A DNA stretch of 64,000 nt from Gracilariopsis chorda (GCA_003194525.1 NBIV01000002.1:1054001-1118000); one strand, 5' to 3'. Shown: positions 24,974 to 38,443, counted from the first letter of the stretch. The notes: a model not told the origin generated them from the letters alone. Numbers and translations are program-made.

Positions 24974-25933
24974 TGTGCCTCTGTTAGTGTGGAGCAATAT
25001 CCCTAGATCGGAAAGGCTCTCAAGTTTTTCACTGTCTTGCTCTTTTACGAGGTAGGCTCGGTAATATGACTCTACTTACCACACGGTGCTTTGGTGTAGA
25101 ACCGAGGTGGCGTTTTGGTTATCGACGGTGGTGCTACCAAGAATCGGGTTACCATTGGGTTGAATTAGTACAAAGGTTCGTGTACGTGGTGCTCCAGGTA
25201 ACGGAGAATACAAAAGGGAAAAGCGGGAAAAGGGAAAGGACCGAAGAAAAAATGTACAACCCGATGGGTGTGTGGAAAGGCAAAAGAGACCAGACGGTGA
25301 GGGTGTTGCTTATTCAGCCAGCACGGCAAACCTCAGTAATGAGTCAAAGGAATATCTTCTCCAACAATAACAAAGCAATCAAAATTCTAATAACAGTTGA
25401 AACTGGGCAAAGCCGTGGGGTAGGACAGATCGGAGATTCTAGGTCAAATTGTGCAGGTCCGTATAACGAGACCAAACACGGTAAAAGTACAGGACGTGTT
25501 GGTCACTTCGCGCACCCAATAATATCATATCCGAGTTTCCGCTTAGTTGTACTTCAGGGTGTCACGGCAGGGCCGTCCTCTTTTAAATACAATTGGGTCA
25601 TAATAAAACCAAGGATACTACTACTGTAGTGTGCCAAACATATTTTCCACACCTTTGTGTCACAGAGCGCCACGGCCGGCCATGGCACAACACGGCACTT
25701 GTGAATCATGTACGTCATGCATAACGTCCATACGCTTACCACGCGTCCATCCAGTCCAAATATCATAGAAATCACCCCTGAAGGTTCCAAAAATACCAAC
25801 TAAAATTCCTATCGAGTTTCACCCAAACGTTCCAAGACTTCACTCATACCTGAGCCCTACGGATGCCATGTCAGTACTAAATCTTTCATGATCCTCCTCA
25901 CCTAGAGAGTATGCGCATACGCATTGCTCTACA
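24974..25933 (-). repeat. Gypsy-2 3' LTR
   Basis: About 960 bp, aligning throughout with 36281-37233. Ends CTCTACA, then a CTAAGGAG-type purine tract (minus strand) inside the element. Confidence 0.82.
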
Positions 25934-28600
25934 CATCGTGCTCCTTAGACCATCATCCATCGCACCGAGAGCTAGTGACCCGCAAACGGAAAGGGGTATA
26001 AAGAATCAAAAGCCTTATGACTTATACCGACCTTTCTTTTGTTCAACGCTTAACTCGGCCAACGCACATCTACAACATCGACGTCGATATTTTATCTTCA
26101 CCAAGCACTCCAACAATCCCAATCAGCACAACCCCGGAACGGATGCTTCCCAGTCTGGGAGTATCGCTCCGTCTCCTTCTGGGCTGAGCCGGTTTCCCAT
26201 GGTTGTATTGACTCAGGGTCACGCTTTGATAACGGTTACAGTACACATACGTTCATGAAATGCCTTCTTGGTTACTCCGGTCGTCATCAACCAACTGGGA
26301 TAGGTTCACAGGGTAACCCTGGAAGCGCTGGATCCGTTAAAAAAGCCATCGATTTATGCCCGATCTCCTTGGTTCCATCCGTCTGAGATTTTCATCCTCC
26401 CATTGGTCTAGCCCTAGACGCATGACTGCGTTCTCCCTGCCGGACTTCCACTTGACCTCGTCACTTCACGCAAGTGGCAAGGACGCATTGCGTTGGATCC
26501 TGACCTCTTACGGATAGATCTCTGTTGTGGAGAGAGCTTGGATAGGGCCCGAGAACATTTGACGAGACTCGCAAGCAACTAACTCATGCGTTCTCCCAGT
26601 AACCATCTGATTCATGGTGAACATGACTTCGACATATCGAGGTATCTCAGCTATAGCACAGTATGCTATGGAGATAACCTGGCACAGCTGGACACGGCTC
26701 CCTTCAAAACCACTGCACAAGGTAATCATTGATTCAAATATGCTGTTTTGGGCGAGACAAATCATCCCTGCGGAGTCTTAGTTCATCGAAAGTTCTGAGT
26801 CGCAATCGGCGTTCTTCGAGAATATTTTCTTTGAGCGCAAAGCGCGTTCCTGAAACAGGTATGGTATTTCGTACACTCATATAAAAAGCAAAAGGTATCT
26901 GCCGCAAACGTTCAGGGGGCGCTTCTCAGCCTTACCACTGTCGAGAGGTCAGGCTGAGGTACTTCAGGGGTGCTTCCTGGAACTGCCTCCATTTGTAAGC
27001 TATATAAGTTCCTTCATCAATCAAAATCCGAAATCGGGTTATTGGTCACTCATTGCCCCAGAGTGCGCTATCCGCAGAGTGGTTTTCGTTATCTGGGAAG
27101 CGTATGACAACTGCCGTCTTGGTCTATACCGCCCATGGTTAGGAACATCATCAAACAGCTCCACCTGTTAATACCATCGGGATACCAATACAAGGTAGAT
27201 GAAGTCTTTTAAATATTATTTGTGAATGAAAAGGTTAGCTGAGATACCATTTTGTCGGACAACCGTGGTCAAGGTGCAAGACGTCTTTGTGAAAAGTCAT
27301 CGTGGCGCTGGCATCCCACTGCTAGAGACATCTTTTATTACGACCCATATGTAGATAGAATGGTGTCCTGTGCTCACACACTCAAGCATCAAAGCCCTCT
27401 GTGGACCATACCTGCGCCATCTCACAGGATTCGTGTTTCAAAACGATTACGTGCTGTCTGTCGACTTCTGTGATTTGATATTAGATTAAGAGGCAAACGA
27501 GAGTAGTGGCATTCTACCATGGACCAGTAATGGACTCGGTTGATCTGAGCAACGTAGGGACGTCCAATCAATTGGGTGTTCTCGAGGGTATGGTCTTCGG
27601 AACTCCGATAAGTGAGCCACAACCAATATTGAGCGTACCCCTCCAGTTGTAACGAACCCTCGCGTCATCGCGGTAACTGGGAACCTCCAAAAGTGTGTTG
27701 CCGCGGGTGTTGAGCACAACTTCCGTTAAATAGGACTTTTAGATTTGGCCTAATAGATGGCTTCCCGTAGGTGGTGGTCTCCTTAGTATAGAAGTAGCAA
27801 GCGGGGGAATTCCGGAGAGGGGATCCACAAGCACCAAACGGAGAGGGAGTTCACTTGGCGGATGATAATCCTACAAGTGCTGCTATGAAACGCGCTGGGT
27901 GTCGGTGGCTTAGAAACCACCACTACAGGATGAAATAATAGTGTACCTGAGGGTGAGTATCACGATGTTGACGCAGATGAACTAAAAGAAGCCTCGAGGG
28001 TGCTTGGTTAATTTCCCCGGAGGTGGAGCTCCAGCGGTGCACTATATACAGTGTCGTGAGCTGACCTCGACGGAAACTATCTAGACTATCGCATAAAAAT
28101 ATAATTGAGGTTATTACCTAATTGAATTACAGTCCAGTGGAACTATGCCTCTGGAGTGGTGTGCTACGTGGCAACAGTTAGAAAATACAAGCACTCCGTT
28201 TGGAATCTTCCTTATCAGCACATCCTAAGGAGTACATATAGTACCCTCTGTATTACAAAAAGCTTGGAATCCGCGTACCGCCGGACATTTTAGATGTTGG
28301 ACAGCTCCTGGCTTTTGCAGTGGCGAACTGTTCTCAGTCGATCAATCACCCTGATGTGGGGCTGTAGCCCAGATACTTTGTACTCAGTATTCTTACTTTC
28401 CCGTATCAGTGATAAATATTGCGATAACTTCTCAATTAAACCAAATTTGTGCTTCTTCGTACTTCTTTTTTCATGCTTCTTATGCATATTTTACTTCATA
28501 TTGTTCTCCATCATAATGACGTCTTTTTGTTACACCGTTAATCCGCTACAACCGTTAGTCTGATAATCTTCTAAATACTGCAGTTCATCAAGGTCCTGTT
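25934..28600. other. Gypsy-2 3' region, mostly unassigned
   Basis: Longer than the matching interval of Gypsy-1. Only its right end (about 28.4-28.6 kb) resembles Gypsy-1 (near 7.6-7.75 kb). The remainder has no recognised coding sequence, LTR pair or inverted repeats. Confidence 0.4.
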
Positions 28601-28613
28601 CCATGCATGACGA

Positions 28614-28659
28614 TCTTCTTCTTCTTCTTCTTCTTCTTCTTCTTCTTCTTTTCTTCTTT
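28614..28659. repeat. (TTC)n microsatellite
   Basis: About a dozen TTC/CTT units with one interruption, lying between the chromodomain and 3' region of Gypsy-2. Confidence 0.95.
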
Positions 28660-28719
28660 AAGCTCTGCAAATTCACATTCACTTCATACCCTTTGGGGAC
28701 AGAATACGGTTCTACCGTA

Positions 28720-28900
28720 CTTGGGCTTTATCTTCAGTTGTTGGTATGGTTGTCCACGTCCTTCAGTGTCACAGAAGGAACTTTGGCCTAGGTAGCTTTT
28801 CAATGGCTTCCACGTTGTCGTCTTCTAAAGGGTATCTATACCATCCTATTTGATAATATAGCACCTTTTTTGGCTCATATTCATGAGGCACGATTCGTTC
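28720..28900 (-). pseudogene. Gypsy-2 chromodomain remnant
   Basis: The minus strand reads a YYQIGWYRYP segment followed by EAIEKLP, matching the YRIRWYG...IEHLL part of the Gypsy-1 chromodomain. Fossil, broken. Confidence 0.6.
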
Positions 28901-29931
28901 GATAAAGAATTATCGGGAAATATTGTACGATTTCTTCTCTATCCTAACGAATTCCCGTAAAAGTGAACAATTTGGGTGTACCAAAGGACTCGTTTCCAAA
29001 TCTAAACTAGTCTATTATGTTTGTAGGTCACCAGGGACTTCGAATTAAGTTTCTTTAGGTCCTTCGAATTGCCCAACGGTAAATTCGGTTATACGCGTCA
29101 TAGAGTAACACTGAAGAAATGTCCAGATAGAACTCTTATTCATGAATAAGAGGTTCTCACTTGAGCTCTTAAGAGTCATTAACCAGCGAACAGTAGCGTC
29201 TCTGATTCGGTGAATTCGTCACAGTGTCGTGCCTACCGTTGAACAAAGATAATCGTGTGCCACTCTCTCTGCCCATGGAAACGGATCGACTGGTTATGGT
29301 GCGTGTAAATTTTATCCTGATTGGATGAACTTTGCCGCTGCACGTCCACACAAAGTCGGTTTTATTTCAGGAAAATCCTGGCAGATAAGTGCCACGGGTT
29401 GTCGTATACACGGGTACGATGTCCTTTGCTTTTGCATATCAGTGCTCTGCGATGAAGTACGCGCCTTACATTCACATGTGTATACCGGCTTTGCACCCTG
29501 TGAAGCAGGAACGTTTGAATTTCTCGAACGCCGTTGTGCACTTCTCAACGTTCTAAATCTTCAAGAGTTCCACGAAAGGATCGTTCTTCCCAACGAGCAG
29601 AGATTACAAGCACCAAAGCGTGGTCTACAACCGATTGAGGTCGTCGTCATCATCGAGATAAATCACTTCAGGGTCGGTCGACAGCTGCCGCCGTTGGCCA
29701 ACAGTCCGAGGAGGAACGACTTGCGTGTTATCGCTACTGCAACGTCTTGATTCGAGCGGGCGACCCACGGGAGCAGGCACTGATACAGGGGTGTCTTCTC
29801 TTTGACGGCTCTCCTTAGCGGGGTTCCAATTCATCTTGCATGGCTCCGTGTTCACATCTGGAACTGTGTGATTAACCATTTTGTGGTGGAATAATTTTCC
29901 CTAGCGATGGCAGTAAATTGACAGCCATTGC

Positions 29932-29955
29932 ACCTCCCTCCCCCTGTTTAGGGGG
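29932..29955 (-). other. internal polypurine-like tract in Gypsy-2
   Basis: The CTCCCTCCCCCTG core read on the minus strand is a G/A-rich run. It lies between integrase and chromodomain, as the internal tract of Gypsy-1 does. Confidence 0.5.
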
Positions 29956-30699
29956 ATCCATGGGGTTTAATAGGATTGTGGCCGGTGTTGAGCGGAGTGA
30001 GCCGGGGAATCTGGGGAATTACCCTAAAACCGGAGATCCGTGTCCTTCGGTTAATCCGATAAACCACGATCCAGAGGCGGTAGAATCGCTAGACGCGATG
30101 GAGAATGAACTGCAAGCTGGTTTTCTGGGTCCAGATTACGGACAAAGGTAAGCCTGGGATTAAGTTTTCAATGAGAATGAGGTGATAGAGTAATGCAGTC
30201 GCGTGAAACCCGTTCGTGTTGTTCGATGATGTCCACGAAGAATGTGTCGTTGGCAATACAAACTACACAATAAAATTCGTTCAAGATTGGCCAAGCTTAT
30301 GGAGCTTTTAATTTTCAGGATTATATTAATTCTTCAGAAGGAAATCAAAGTCATTTTTGTTAACCCGCAGTAGCGGTTTACCTATCTTGCTGTGAACATT
30401 ACACTTGTACGCAAGTTGAGGCTTGTCCATAGCGTTTTGGACAACAGGTAGCAACTTATTTAACCCTTCCCGCCAGTTTTCTCAGTGGAATTCCAGTGAA
30501 AGACACGAACACAATGTCCGGTGAGCCTTAACTACCAACTAGGGTGGAACACGAGACAAAACCAGTTGAAAAGTTAAAATAGACATAACTCGATGTACCC
30601 GGGTATTGTAGGCATAAGAAGCTGCATCGGTAAACAGGTCCCATTCTTTAAGATGATTTGTAACTTAAGATCGTAATGCATTGAGCATCGTACAATCAA

Positions 30700-33630
30700 A
30701 TCGCATCACTCATTTATAACTCTGCAGGTGATATATAGGGACAAACATGTTTCGAGCATCGACAATGCGACACAGGTCTGGAAAGAACTTTGACATAAAA
30801 TCGGGAGCGTTTTTGTATAGTAAATCGACAGATGGTCCGTTAACAAATACCCAATGGGTGACGAAGGCATCTGTGATCACTGCAGTGTTCATAAGTTTAA
30901 GGGACACCGTCAGTAATGGGTTAGAAAACTGGTCGGTTACTATGAAGAGATAGTGGTTCCCTCCAAGTATCCGAATCAACTGGCGAGTAAATTGATTGCC
31001 AAGAATTCCAGCGGAGTGCAAACTGTGAGCAGCTTTAACTTCTTAGAGTATTTCCGGAGCTTCACATGGTTCTTAGCGCACTCTGTACAAGAGCGATGAG
31101 CTGTATAATACTCGGAAGCCATGGTGCGCCACTAAAAACTTCTTCACAGAGTCAGATACAATATCCTGCCCACTGGGTGTGCTCTGCCTTGCCTATAGTG
31201 AGAAACGAGGAGAACCCGTCTCTGAGAAGAGTGCAGTACCACGATCTGTGGAAAATAATTAACCAATTTGACAAGGTGTCCTCCATCATTCGTCGGAAAA
31301 GGTAAGTCATGTCCTTCATTGAGGTGAACGCAAATCTGCATACATAACGGGTCGTATTTTGATCGCAAATGAACTCTTCCGAAGTAATAGGCGTTAAATA
31401 GCCATCGATCGGGGGCTCCAACTTCTCAGATGCGTGAATACTGTCAGAAATATCTTCGTACCAATCTTTGGTATTCCGTTCATCGTTCTCAACCACAAAA
31501 CACGATATCTCGTGATCATTTACCGGTTCGGGCTCTGCAGTGGTTCTGGTGTGGGACAACTCCTCGGCTTGCCTGTTAAGAGTTCCCTTTCTATAAAGCA
31601 CTTGGAAATTGAAATCTGAGAGTGAGAGGAGCGCACACCTTTGGGATCCCGATATTTCGGCATTCTTAATGAGCGTAGAGACCGAAGAGTGATCTATGTG
31701 TACCCTAAAATGGGTTCCCATAACATATGGTCCAAGATTGGCAAGCGCCCATACAACGGTGAAACACTATTCTTCCGAACCTGAGTAGTTACGTTCGTGG
31801 AGGTTCAATGTCAGAGAGAAATATCCAATTATGGACTGTTTATCGTCTTCACTCACTCTTATTACCGCAAGAACAGCCTGTTTATCACTGGCATCAGTAT
31901 CCACATCATAGGGTAAACTGAGATTTGGGAGCACGAATATTGACGGAGACGTCACGGCGTTGATGAGGGACGTAATGGTAGGCACTGTCGCGCTGCCAAT
32001 AGGTTCGAGTTTGGGTGGTTTTCCATTTTTCAGGAGAGGATTCAGAGGTATCGCTAGCTCTGTCAAACTCTGGGCCAACCGATGATACACATGACAAAGT
32101 CCGAGAGATGATCGAAGTTCCATTTGTGTAGTCGGATGTTTCTCTTTCTTTAGTGACTTAAATCTGACGTCGTTTAACGAGAGCTGTCCGGGACAGATTA
32201 TTTGTGCATGGTACGTCACCGAATCGTTACAGAATTCGCACTTCTAAAGGTTCTGCGTAATTTGTGCCCCTCACTGCACACGCATGACGTTTCTCACATA
32301 GGTTATATGATCATCCAAGTTGTCGGAGAACACGATTATATAGTCACGGGACACCAAGCAGGTTGTCTCTTTGAACCCGGCCAATGGAATAGGTATGAAA
32401 AATTGAAACGCAGAAGGTGTATTGGTTAGCCCCGGACAACATTCGTTTAAAACGATATAGGGTTTGGTGACAAACAAAAGAGGTTTTGTCACGGTTCTCT
32501 GTTCAGATTGGAACTTGCAAATAACTCCAATAGGCCTCAAAAGCGATAAAAACCGTAGCAATCCCAAGTGAGTAAGTATAGGCGTCAATCCGAATGATAG
32601 TTCTCACATGCATGAAGATAACTGTTTTAATATTTCAGTAGTCGATACACATTCTCTACGATCTATCTGATCTCAGAACCAGAACGAGAGGCAGCGCCCA
32701 GGGTGATTGAGCAAGTTTAATGACGCCAGAGCGTAAAATCTTCTCAACTTAAGAGGTTTCCTCTTGACGGGCTTTTTGTCCAACTTGCTAAAGATTCTGT
32801 GCAACTGGCCAAGTGGTTGGTAAAATATCAATACGCTGCTCCATTATTCCTATCGCTCTAAGGGAATCGTCTCACATGGGGGTAGACTCACAAAGCATAT
32901 CCCATATCCTCTTGCGGTGAGAGTCGAGGACATCTTCCAAGTCGAGGTTCTCGCGTTCCTCTATAGGATTCACCTGTTCTGAACCACGTACTAGCACATG
33001 TTTTTTCGTAGTTCGTTCACTGTCGAGGCCGGGATCCATATTTCGCTCAGCCTTTTGGGAGCTGTCGTTCCCCTGATTGAAGTCTTCCGCTCCAAGGACT
33101 GTAAACACTGGAATGGTCGTTGGCACTATTATCTGTGCGTGTAGGAAACCGAACCCAGCACGTGGTTTTTGACTTACTACTGAATATTTTTGCGAAAGTT
33201 GGCAACTAGAACCTTAAAATGAACATCAGCGTTGATCGAAACGACTGAGTTGGTAAGTATGAGTTGTCGCTGGTCGTATAACGACGAAAGAGGGTATTGA
33301 AATTGGTAGCCACTCTTTTTAGAAACAACTGTGGCCCAGAGTTAGGACTTTGGTGGTACGGCAACTAATTAAGCAGTGTGAAGCTTTGTAGAAATTGGAT
33401 ACATACTCTGCATTTCTTGGGCAGCCTGTGTCGGTACACGCTTCTGCGCAGCACGCTTGAGCCGTTTCCGGACATTCGGTATGGTAGAACCGTTTTCCAT
33501 TTCCAAGGGTTTGGCACGGGGGCGAGTTGCTTCGAAGAAGGGACCACAGAAGTCACAACAAAGAATCACTGGCACCACGAGATTATGGCAAACGACAAAG
33601 TCCACTTGAACCATACACGTACTCAATTTG
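30700..33630 (-). pseudogene. Gypsy-2 pol region (protease, RT, RNase H, integrase)
   Basis: The minus strand shows, from right to left, a protease-end landmark (VILCCDFCGPF), decayed RT, RNase H (DVDTDASDKQ, then YFSLTLNLHERNYSGSEE) and an integrase remnant (QFSNPLLT, FVNGPSVDLL). Each block corresponds to a block in Gypsy-1. Heavily broken. Confidence 0.8.
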
Positions 33631-34049
33631 ACGACGAAAGGAACCTATCCCACGGTCTCTAGGAGATGTTTGTTCGCGTTGGCAATATTCAGGCCTGGTT
33701 TGAAAGACATTTCATCCCGAAGAATTGCAGGTATAAACTCAGAGTTCGTAGGGTTGGGCGCAGTCTCTGTATCTAAAACAGATAACTTGCAAACCATATA
33801 CTGGTTGGACAGGCCCTAATTGCTATAAATTTTGTAGTTTCTCTGGGCCAAGAACAGAGTTTTATCCGGAATACGAATATACTTGAACGTATTTACGGAA
33901 GAGGTAGAACCGAAACGGTTTCTGAGCTCAGGTTGTTTGTAGCCGTTGTCATCGTACAGATCTGGACGGCAAGGGATCGAAGCTGTACCGCCTTTTGCTT
34001 GAAATTTGGCTCCAGAGAGGCCCCAATCGTGAGGGAGTCTCCCGATTCT

Positions 34050-35970
34050 AGTTTTTAAGGGAAACGACTCACGGAGCTCGGTGTCACTATACCATGATGG
34101 GAACCAAGAGTAATCCTATTCTTGGGTGCGACCACTTCCACCGGTTGATCAGGGGTTGGTTTAACCATGGGAATAGACGTTTGTGCCAGTGCCATGTTAG
34201 CCAGTAATGCTTTCACCTCTTCATTAGAAGTACTAGGCACTTTGAACCGATCAGCTGGGGTCAGCGTTTCGATTTTCACGATATCCATCGGCAGGTTTAA
34301 GAATGTCAAGTCACATTTTATTTCGATATAGCCATGATGGTAACATCTATGGCAGATAGACGGTGCCGCTTTGTCTTATTGACGATGGCTATCCGTTTGA
34401 TGCTGGGACTGCGGTAATATCCTTCCGAAGCGAGTGAGATGGGATCCGTTTGAAGCGTGAGTGAGCAGAGTGGCATGCATCCGTGCGGCAGCAGCGTACA
34501 AAGCATTGTATGTCTTCAACATCTGCACTGATTTTGACTACAACTCCGTATTTCCGAACAATTAAGAGAGACTGCTTGCGTACTGGAAGTGGTCCACATC
34601 CGCGTTCGCGGTTTTTCCATGGAGCAATGTAATTGGATTTGACAATTTCTCAAAATAAAGTAGATCTCGTCGGCCGTCGTTTTGGTTGACTCCGCGTATG
34701 GTGAGGTGTTCACCTAGCTTGAAGATACTGGACCAGTTAGAGGTAGGAAATCTTCCGTTTATTCTCACGGTATTGCGTGACGAGCGCTTGTTCTGCCGGA
34801 TCAATTCCATCAACAACATCGGGCACCGCTATCGCGCGGAGTTCACATTTGCTCAATGGTGAACTGCTCTATTCAAGCGGTTGGACAGACCGTTTTGGTC
34901 TAACCAGAATTCTGTTTCGTATCACGTAGAGCGATTATCGCCGTATGAATGGCACTTCCCGTGGCGTATGACCTGAGAAGGTAATAAAACGCTTCCTGCG
35001 AGCAGTTTATTTCTCCTTCCCAGGCTCTGGAGCTTCCTCGAACGGCGTGGAACTGATCTTCACCCATACAGGTTAGGAAATAAGGTAACGCACATTACGC
35101 TTCGGCTTCACGTATGCAGAGTATATCAGCGTCCTGAACGAACCTGGGTAGCAGTTCAAGCACAAGAGTTTGGTCTTATTCAGAGAAACGACTCTATTGA
35201 AGAGTAATATTCATGCGCTTGTTGCAATCCATAACCCTGCCGCTACCTATTAAAGACAGAGTAAATGAAGAATCAGCTGATTGATAATAACAATACGATA
35301 AAACTTTCTGATAAAGAGGATTCATGGGCTTTAACTCTTTGAGTCCCAGGTTATGTCTACCTCTCTCGGGAGAGTGAGTAGCTCCTTTAGAACTATACGT
35401 CGCCTTAACCTTCGTCGCGGAGTACTTCCTCTGTTCATTATCAGAGTCAGATGAATCCGAAAGAGAATCTGCGAAGCGTCGATCAAAACCAGAATCTGAA
35501 AAAAATGTACCAAGGCAGTGAACATATTTTTAGGGTTTACAAGCCTTTCATTTGTTCGAGGGGTGAGTTGAATCGTAAGAGACGACTTGGATTTCCATTT
35601 TACTGGGCACTTATATATCCATCTGGATGGTGACTTCTAATGCTTCTAAACGAGCGCGCACAAGTTAGAGAGCCACCTGGACATCATTTACAAACTTTTT
35701 GTACTTCTGGGGAACCAACCATTTTAAAATAGAGTTCAAGTCCTGACGTAAGAGTCGGATCTCCCCCGAAAAATCCTGAGCTTGGGCATGTTCGACTTTT
35801 TGATGAAGTTTGTTCACCTGTTTGAGGAGAGACACATGAGCCACCTTGGAGATGTGGATCATCGACTCCATTCGAGCACGCTCAGCTGAATCCACAAAAG
35901 GGTAAGCTTCAGACTGTGTCAGGACCACTGGGGGTCGTACCGACTGGGTGATAGGGTGTGGGGCAGACAA
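34050..35970 (-). pseudogene. Gypsy-2 gag region
   Basis: Minus-strand remnants between the 5' LTR and pol, including a heptad-like segment near 35.67-35.97 kb (VSLLKQVNKLHQKVEHA). Placed as gag by position and by correspondence with Gypsy-1. Broken. Confidence 0.55.
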
Positions 35971-36280
35971 AAACGAGAGTGATCTTCAGGTATTCCGATC
36001 AACGTCATTGTTGTCCAAACGTTCCGGAACGGACGTCCCTGTGTGCGGTGCACACAGCCTGACATCCACCAAACGCATCCATAGATCCAGTCCAAGAATT
36101 GGGGGCCGATGGTGACTTACTGTTTGCCAGTCAACTGAGTGTTCAGAACTTTAACCAAATCGAATCAGAAGTTTCCAAAGAACTGGGGCAACACAACGAT
36201 CTTCACAGATTCTCTTAAGAACTGGAACAACACAGAAGCGCACAAAGTGATCAAACCAATTGCAGGTAAAACGATTCTAA

Positions 36281-37233
36281 AGCGAGAGACCACTTGTAAA
36301 GCAATATCCCTAGATACAAAACCTTCTCAAGGTGTTCGTGGCCTTGCTCTCCTATGAGGTAGGATGGGCACGAGGACCCTCCACACCACACGCTGCTCGG
36401 GTGCAAAATCAAGGTTGCTTCCGGCGATACCGACGGAGGTGTTACTGCAAGTCTGACTACCAGGCGGCCGACTTTGTTCAAAGGTCTGTGTACGCGATAT
36501 TATGCGTCACTAAAAATCCAAAGGGAAAAATGGAAAAGGAACGAAGGAAAAGCCGAAAAACGCGGCAGGCCATAAGGACAGCCGAAAGAGACCGGAAAGA
36601 GAGTATGTTGCTTCTTCAGCCAGCATGGAAAACGCAATACGGAGTCGAACGACAATCTGCTGGCACAATATGAGAATAACCAAAACGGTTTCAACATTTG
36701 AGACTGGGCAAAACCAGGAAGTAAAACAGATCAGAGGTTCTAGTTGATACTGGCAATATGAGTAAAACGAGACCAAACGCAGTGAAACTCCAGGAAGAGT
36801 TGGTCACTTGGTACAGCCGATAAACCCAGATCTGAGTCACTGCTTAGCTTTAATTTATTGTGAAACGCCAGGCCCATCCTCCCTTAAGTACTATTGGCTC
36901 ATAATAAAAATAGGAATACTACTACTGTTGTGTGCCACATATGCAGTCCACACCTTTGTCACACTGAGCCCCACGGCCGGCCACGGCACAACACGACACG
37001 GGTGAATCATGCATGCTATGAATAACGTCCGTATGCTTACCAGGCGTCCACCTATTCCAGATATCATAGAAATCACCCACGATAATTCAAAAATACCAAC
37101 TAAAATTCCTATCGAATTTCCCCCACAGTCTCCAACGGCCAACTTATACCTGAGTTGAACTGATGCCATGTTAACAGGGAGTCATTCATGGTCCACTTCG
37201 TCTACAGCTTATGCACGTAAGCATTACTCTACA
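36281..37233 (-). repeat. Gypsy-2 5' LTR
   Basis: About 953 bp, with the same blocks as 24974-25933 and the solo LTR. The AGAGACCACTTGTA... edge is shared with Gypsy-1. Confidence 0.82.
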
Positions 37234-37854
37234 GCTAGCGTCTGATAAGGCACTACCTTTCTTTCGCGCAAAGATCACGTAAATGTAGCTCTGCATGTCA
37301 CTTAGAGTGACAATGTCGAATTGTTCTCCATGTATATGAAACATATGCTTAGGCATAGATGACGGTCCTATTTTCAGCAGCCTATCAACAGCTTCTTGGT
37401 CAAACAACTGTTGAAAAGTTGTTTTTTGTTGTTTGATGAATGCCGGAGCTTTCCATAGCTTGAGTTCTCTACAGCCCTAACCAGGTTTGCGTGGATCCAG
37501 TTGCGTATATGAAATATTGATATCCGTATTAAGGGTTTCATCGTTGATGGACATGATAAAAATCTCCATACTCTGAATAAAATGATCTGTAAGCACCACC
37601 CTTTGTCATAAAAGTGTTCTATTATTTTGGTGCTGTACGTGAGCCTCATATTGGTTTTTATGCTAAAATAGTCATACTTTAGAAGTAAACCGTTTTTCGC
37701 ATGGTTTGCAGGTTATTACATTCTCTTCTTCTCTTAGTGAGCTTTGCACCTCCCCGATTCCGCTTCCATTCTCATTGCTCCCTTCCGTTGCGATTTGTGT
37801 GGCAGAGGTCAAGAATCGCGATGGTGAGTGGTCAACCTGAACATAATGTTCTGA
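37234..37854. other. unassigned spacer
   Basis: Short minus-strand frames only, none recognised. Ends with TGA (37852-37854), the left target copy of the small Harbinger-like element. Confidence 0.3.
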
Positions 37855-38443
37855 GGGGCGTTCTATGAGTTGGTAAATGAAACAAAACGAAACTGGAAAA
37901 CCATTCTCGAGCAATCAGGCATTTACAAGTTGTCTCCCAACCTTTCAAGATTTCGTTTAATGTAGGGAGCACGATTGTTGCTTCCAACATTAAACGAATG
38001 TTGAACGTAGGAAGAATACACTTTACATTTTCATTCAGTCAAAAACAAGCGTCCACCCGACAAGTCCAAATGACGAACCTAGAACTGTGTGGTTTCAACA
38101 AGTATGATCTCTTCCTTCGGCACTTTGTGAATGAAGAACAACAGTCAGTACCAACATTACAGACTCTCATCCGCAGCCATCAAATACGCATGAAGTTAGA
38201 CCCCGTACTCAGCCACCTCCAAAAACGCTCCACGAAGCTTACAATCAAGTTGATGCTTACACATTTCGCAACTCAACGTTGGCATGGTGCAAGGGTGGCC
38301 GTAAGGATAGTGAATTGTCTCTGGGAGAGTATAGGGCTGGCGTTAAGAAAAAAACTCAAAGAATAAAGCCTGTGGTGAAAGCTTGAAGTTGACTGCGTAA
38401 CAAGTTTACATCCGTTAAAATTTAGAAACTCATAGAATGGCCC
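37855..38443. mobile_element. 589 bp Harbinger-like non-autonomous element (MITE)
   Basis: The ends GGGGCGTTCTATGAGTTG (37855) and, as reverse complement, GGGCCATTCTATGAGTTT (38443) match at 15 of 18 positions. They resemble the terminus of the full Harbinger element at 41272 (GGGGCGTTCCATGAGTTG). TGA occurs immediately outside both ends, as expected for a 3 bp target duplication. A frame of about 120 codons at 37998-38366 (plus) resembles no transposase known to me. Short size and lack of transposase indicate a passive element moved by a related enzyme. Confidence 0.65.
37953..37997. repeat. 19 bp hairpin inside the MITE
   Basis: The arm 37953-37971 (TCGTTTAATGTAGGGAGCA) and arm 37979-37997 pair with two mismatches around a 7 bp loop. 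Confidence 0.85.

Larger units (their letters stand above)
24974..37233 (-). mobile_element. Gypsy-2: older chromodomain Ty3/Gypsy element
   Basis: A 12.3 kb minus-strand Gypsy fossil between LTRs 36281-37233 (5') and 24974-25933 (3'). Right to left: gag about 34.0-36.0 kb, protease about 33.4-33.6 kb, reverse transcriptase about 32.2-33.1 kb, RNase H about 31.2-32.2 kb, integrase about 30.7-31.15 kb, chromodomain about 28.7-28.9 kb. Layout and sequence parallel Gypsy-1. However, the stretch between chromodomain and 3' LTR is about 2.3 kb longer, which suggests an unrecognised insertion or a longer 3' region. The LTRs are highly diverged (near 30% by eye), so it is older than Gypsy-1. Broken, more than fifteen breaks. 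No target duplication seen. Confidence 0.88.

Noticed and set aside
28614-28659. CRISPR-like or spaced repeat array
   Set aside because: It is a simple trinucleotide run. No spaced direct repeats suggesting a CRISPR array occur anywhere in the window.
28603-28795. Frames of about 60 codons rich in Leu or Phe
   Set aside because: They only translate the (TTC)n microsatellite.
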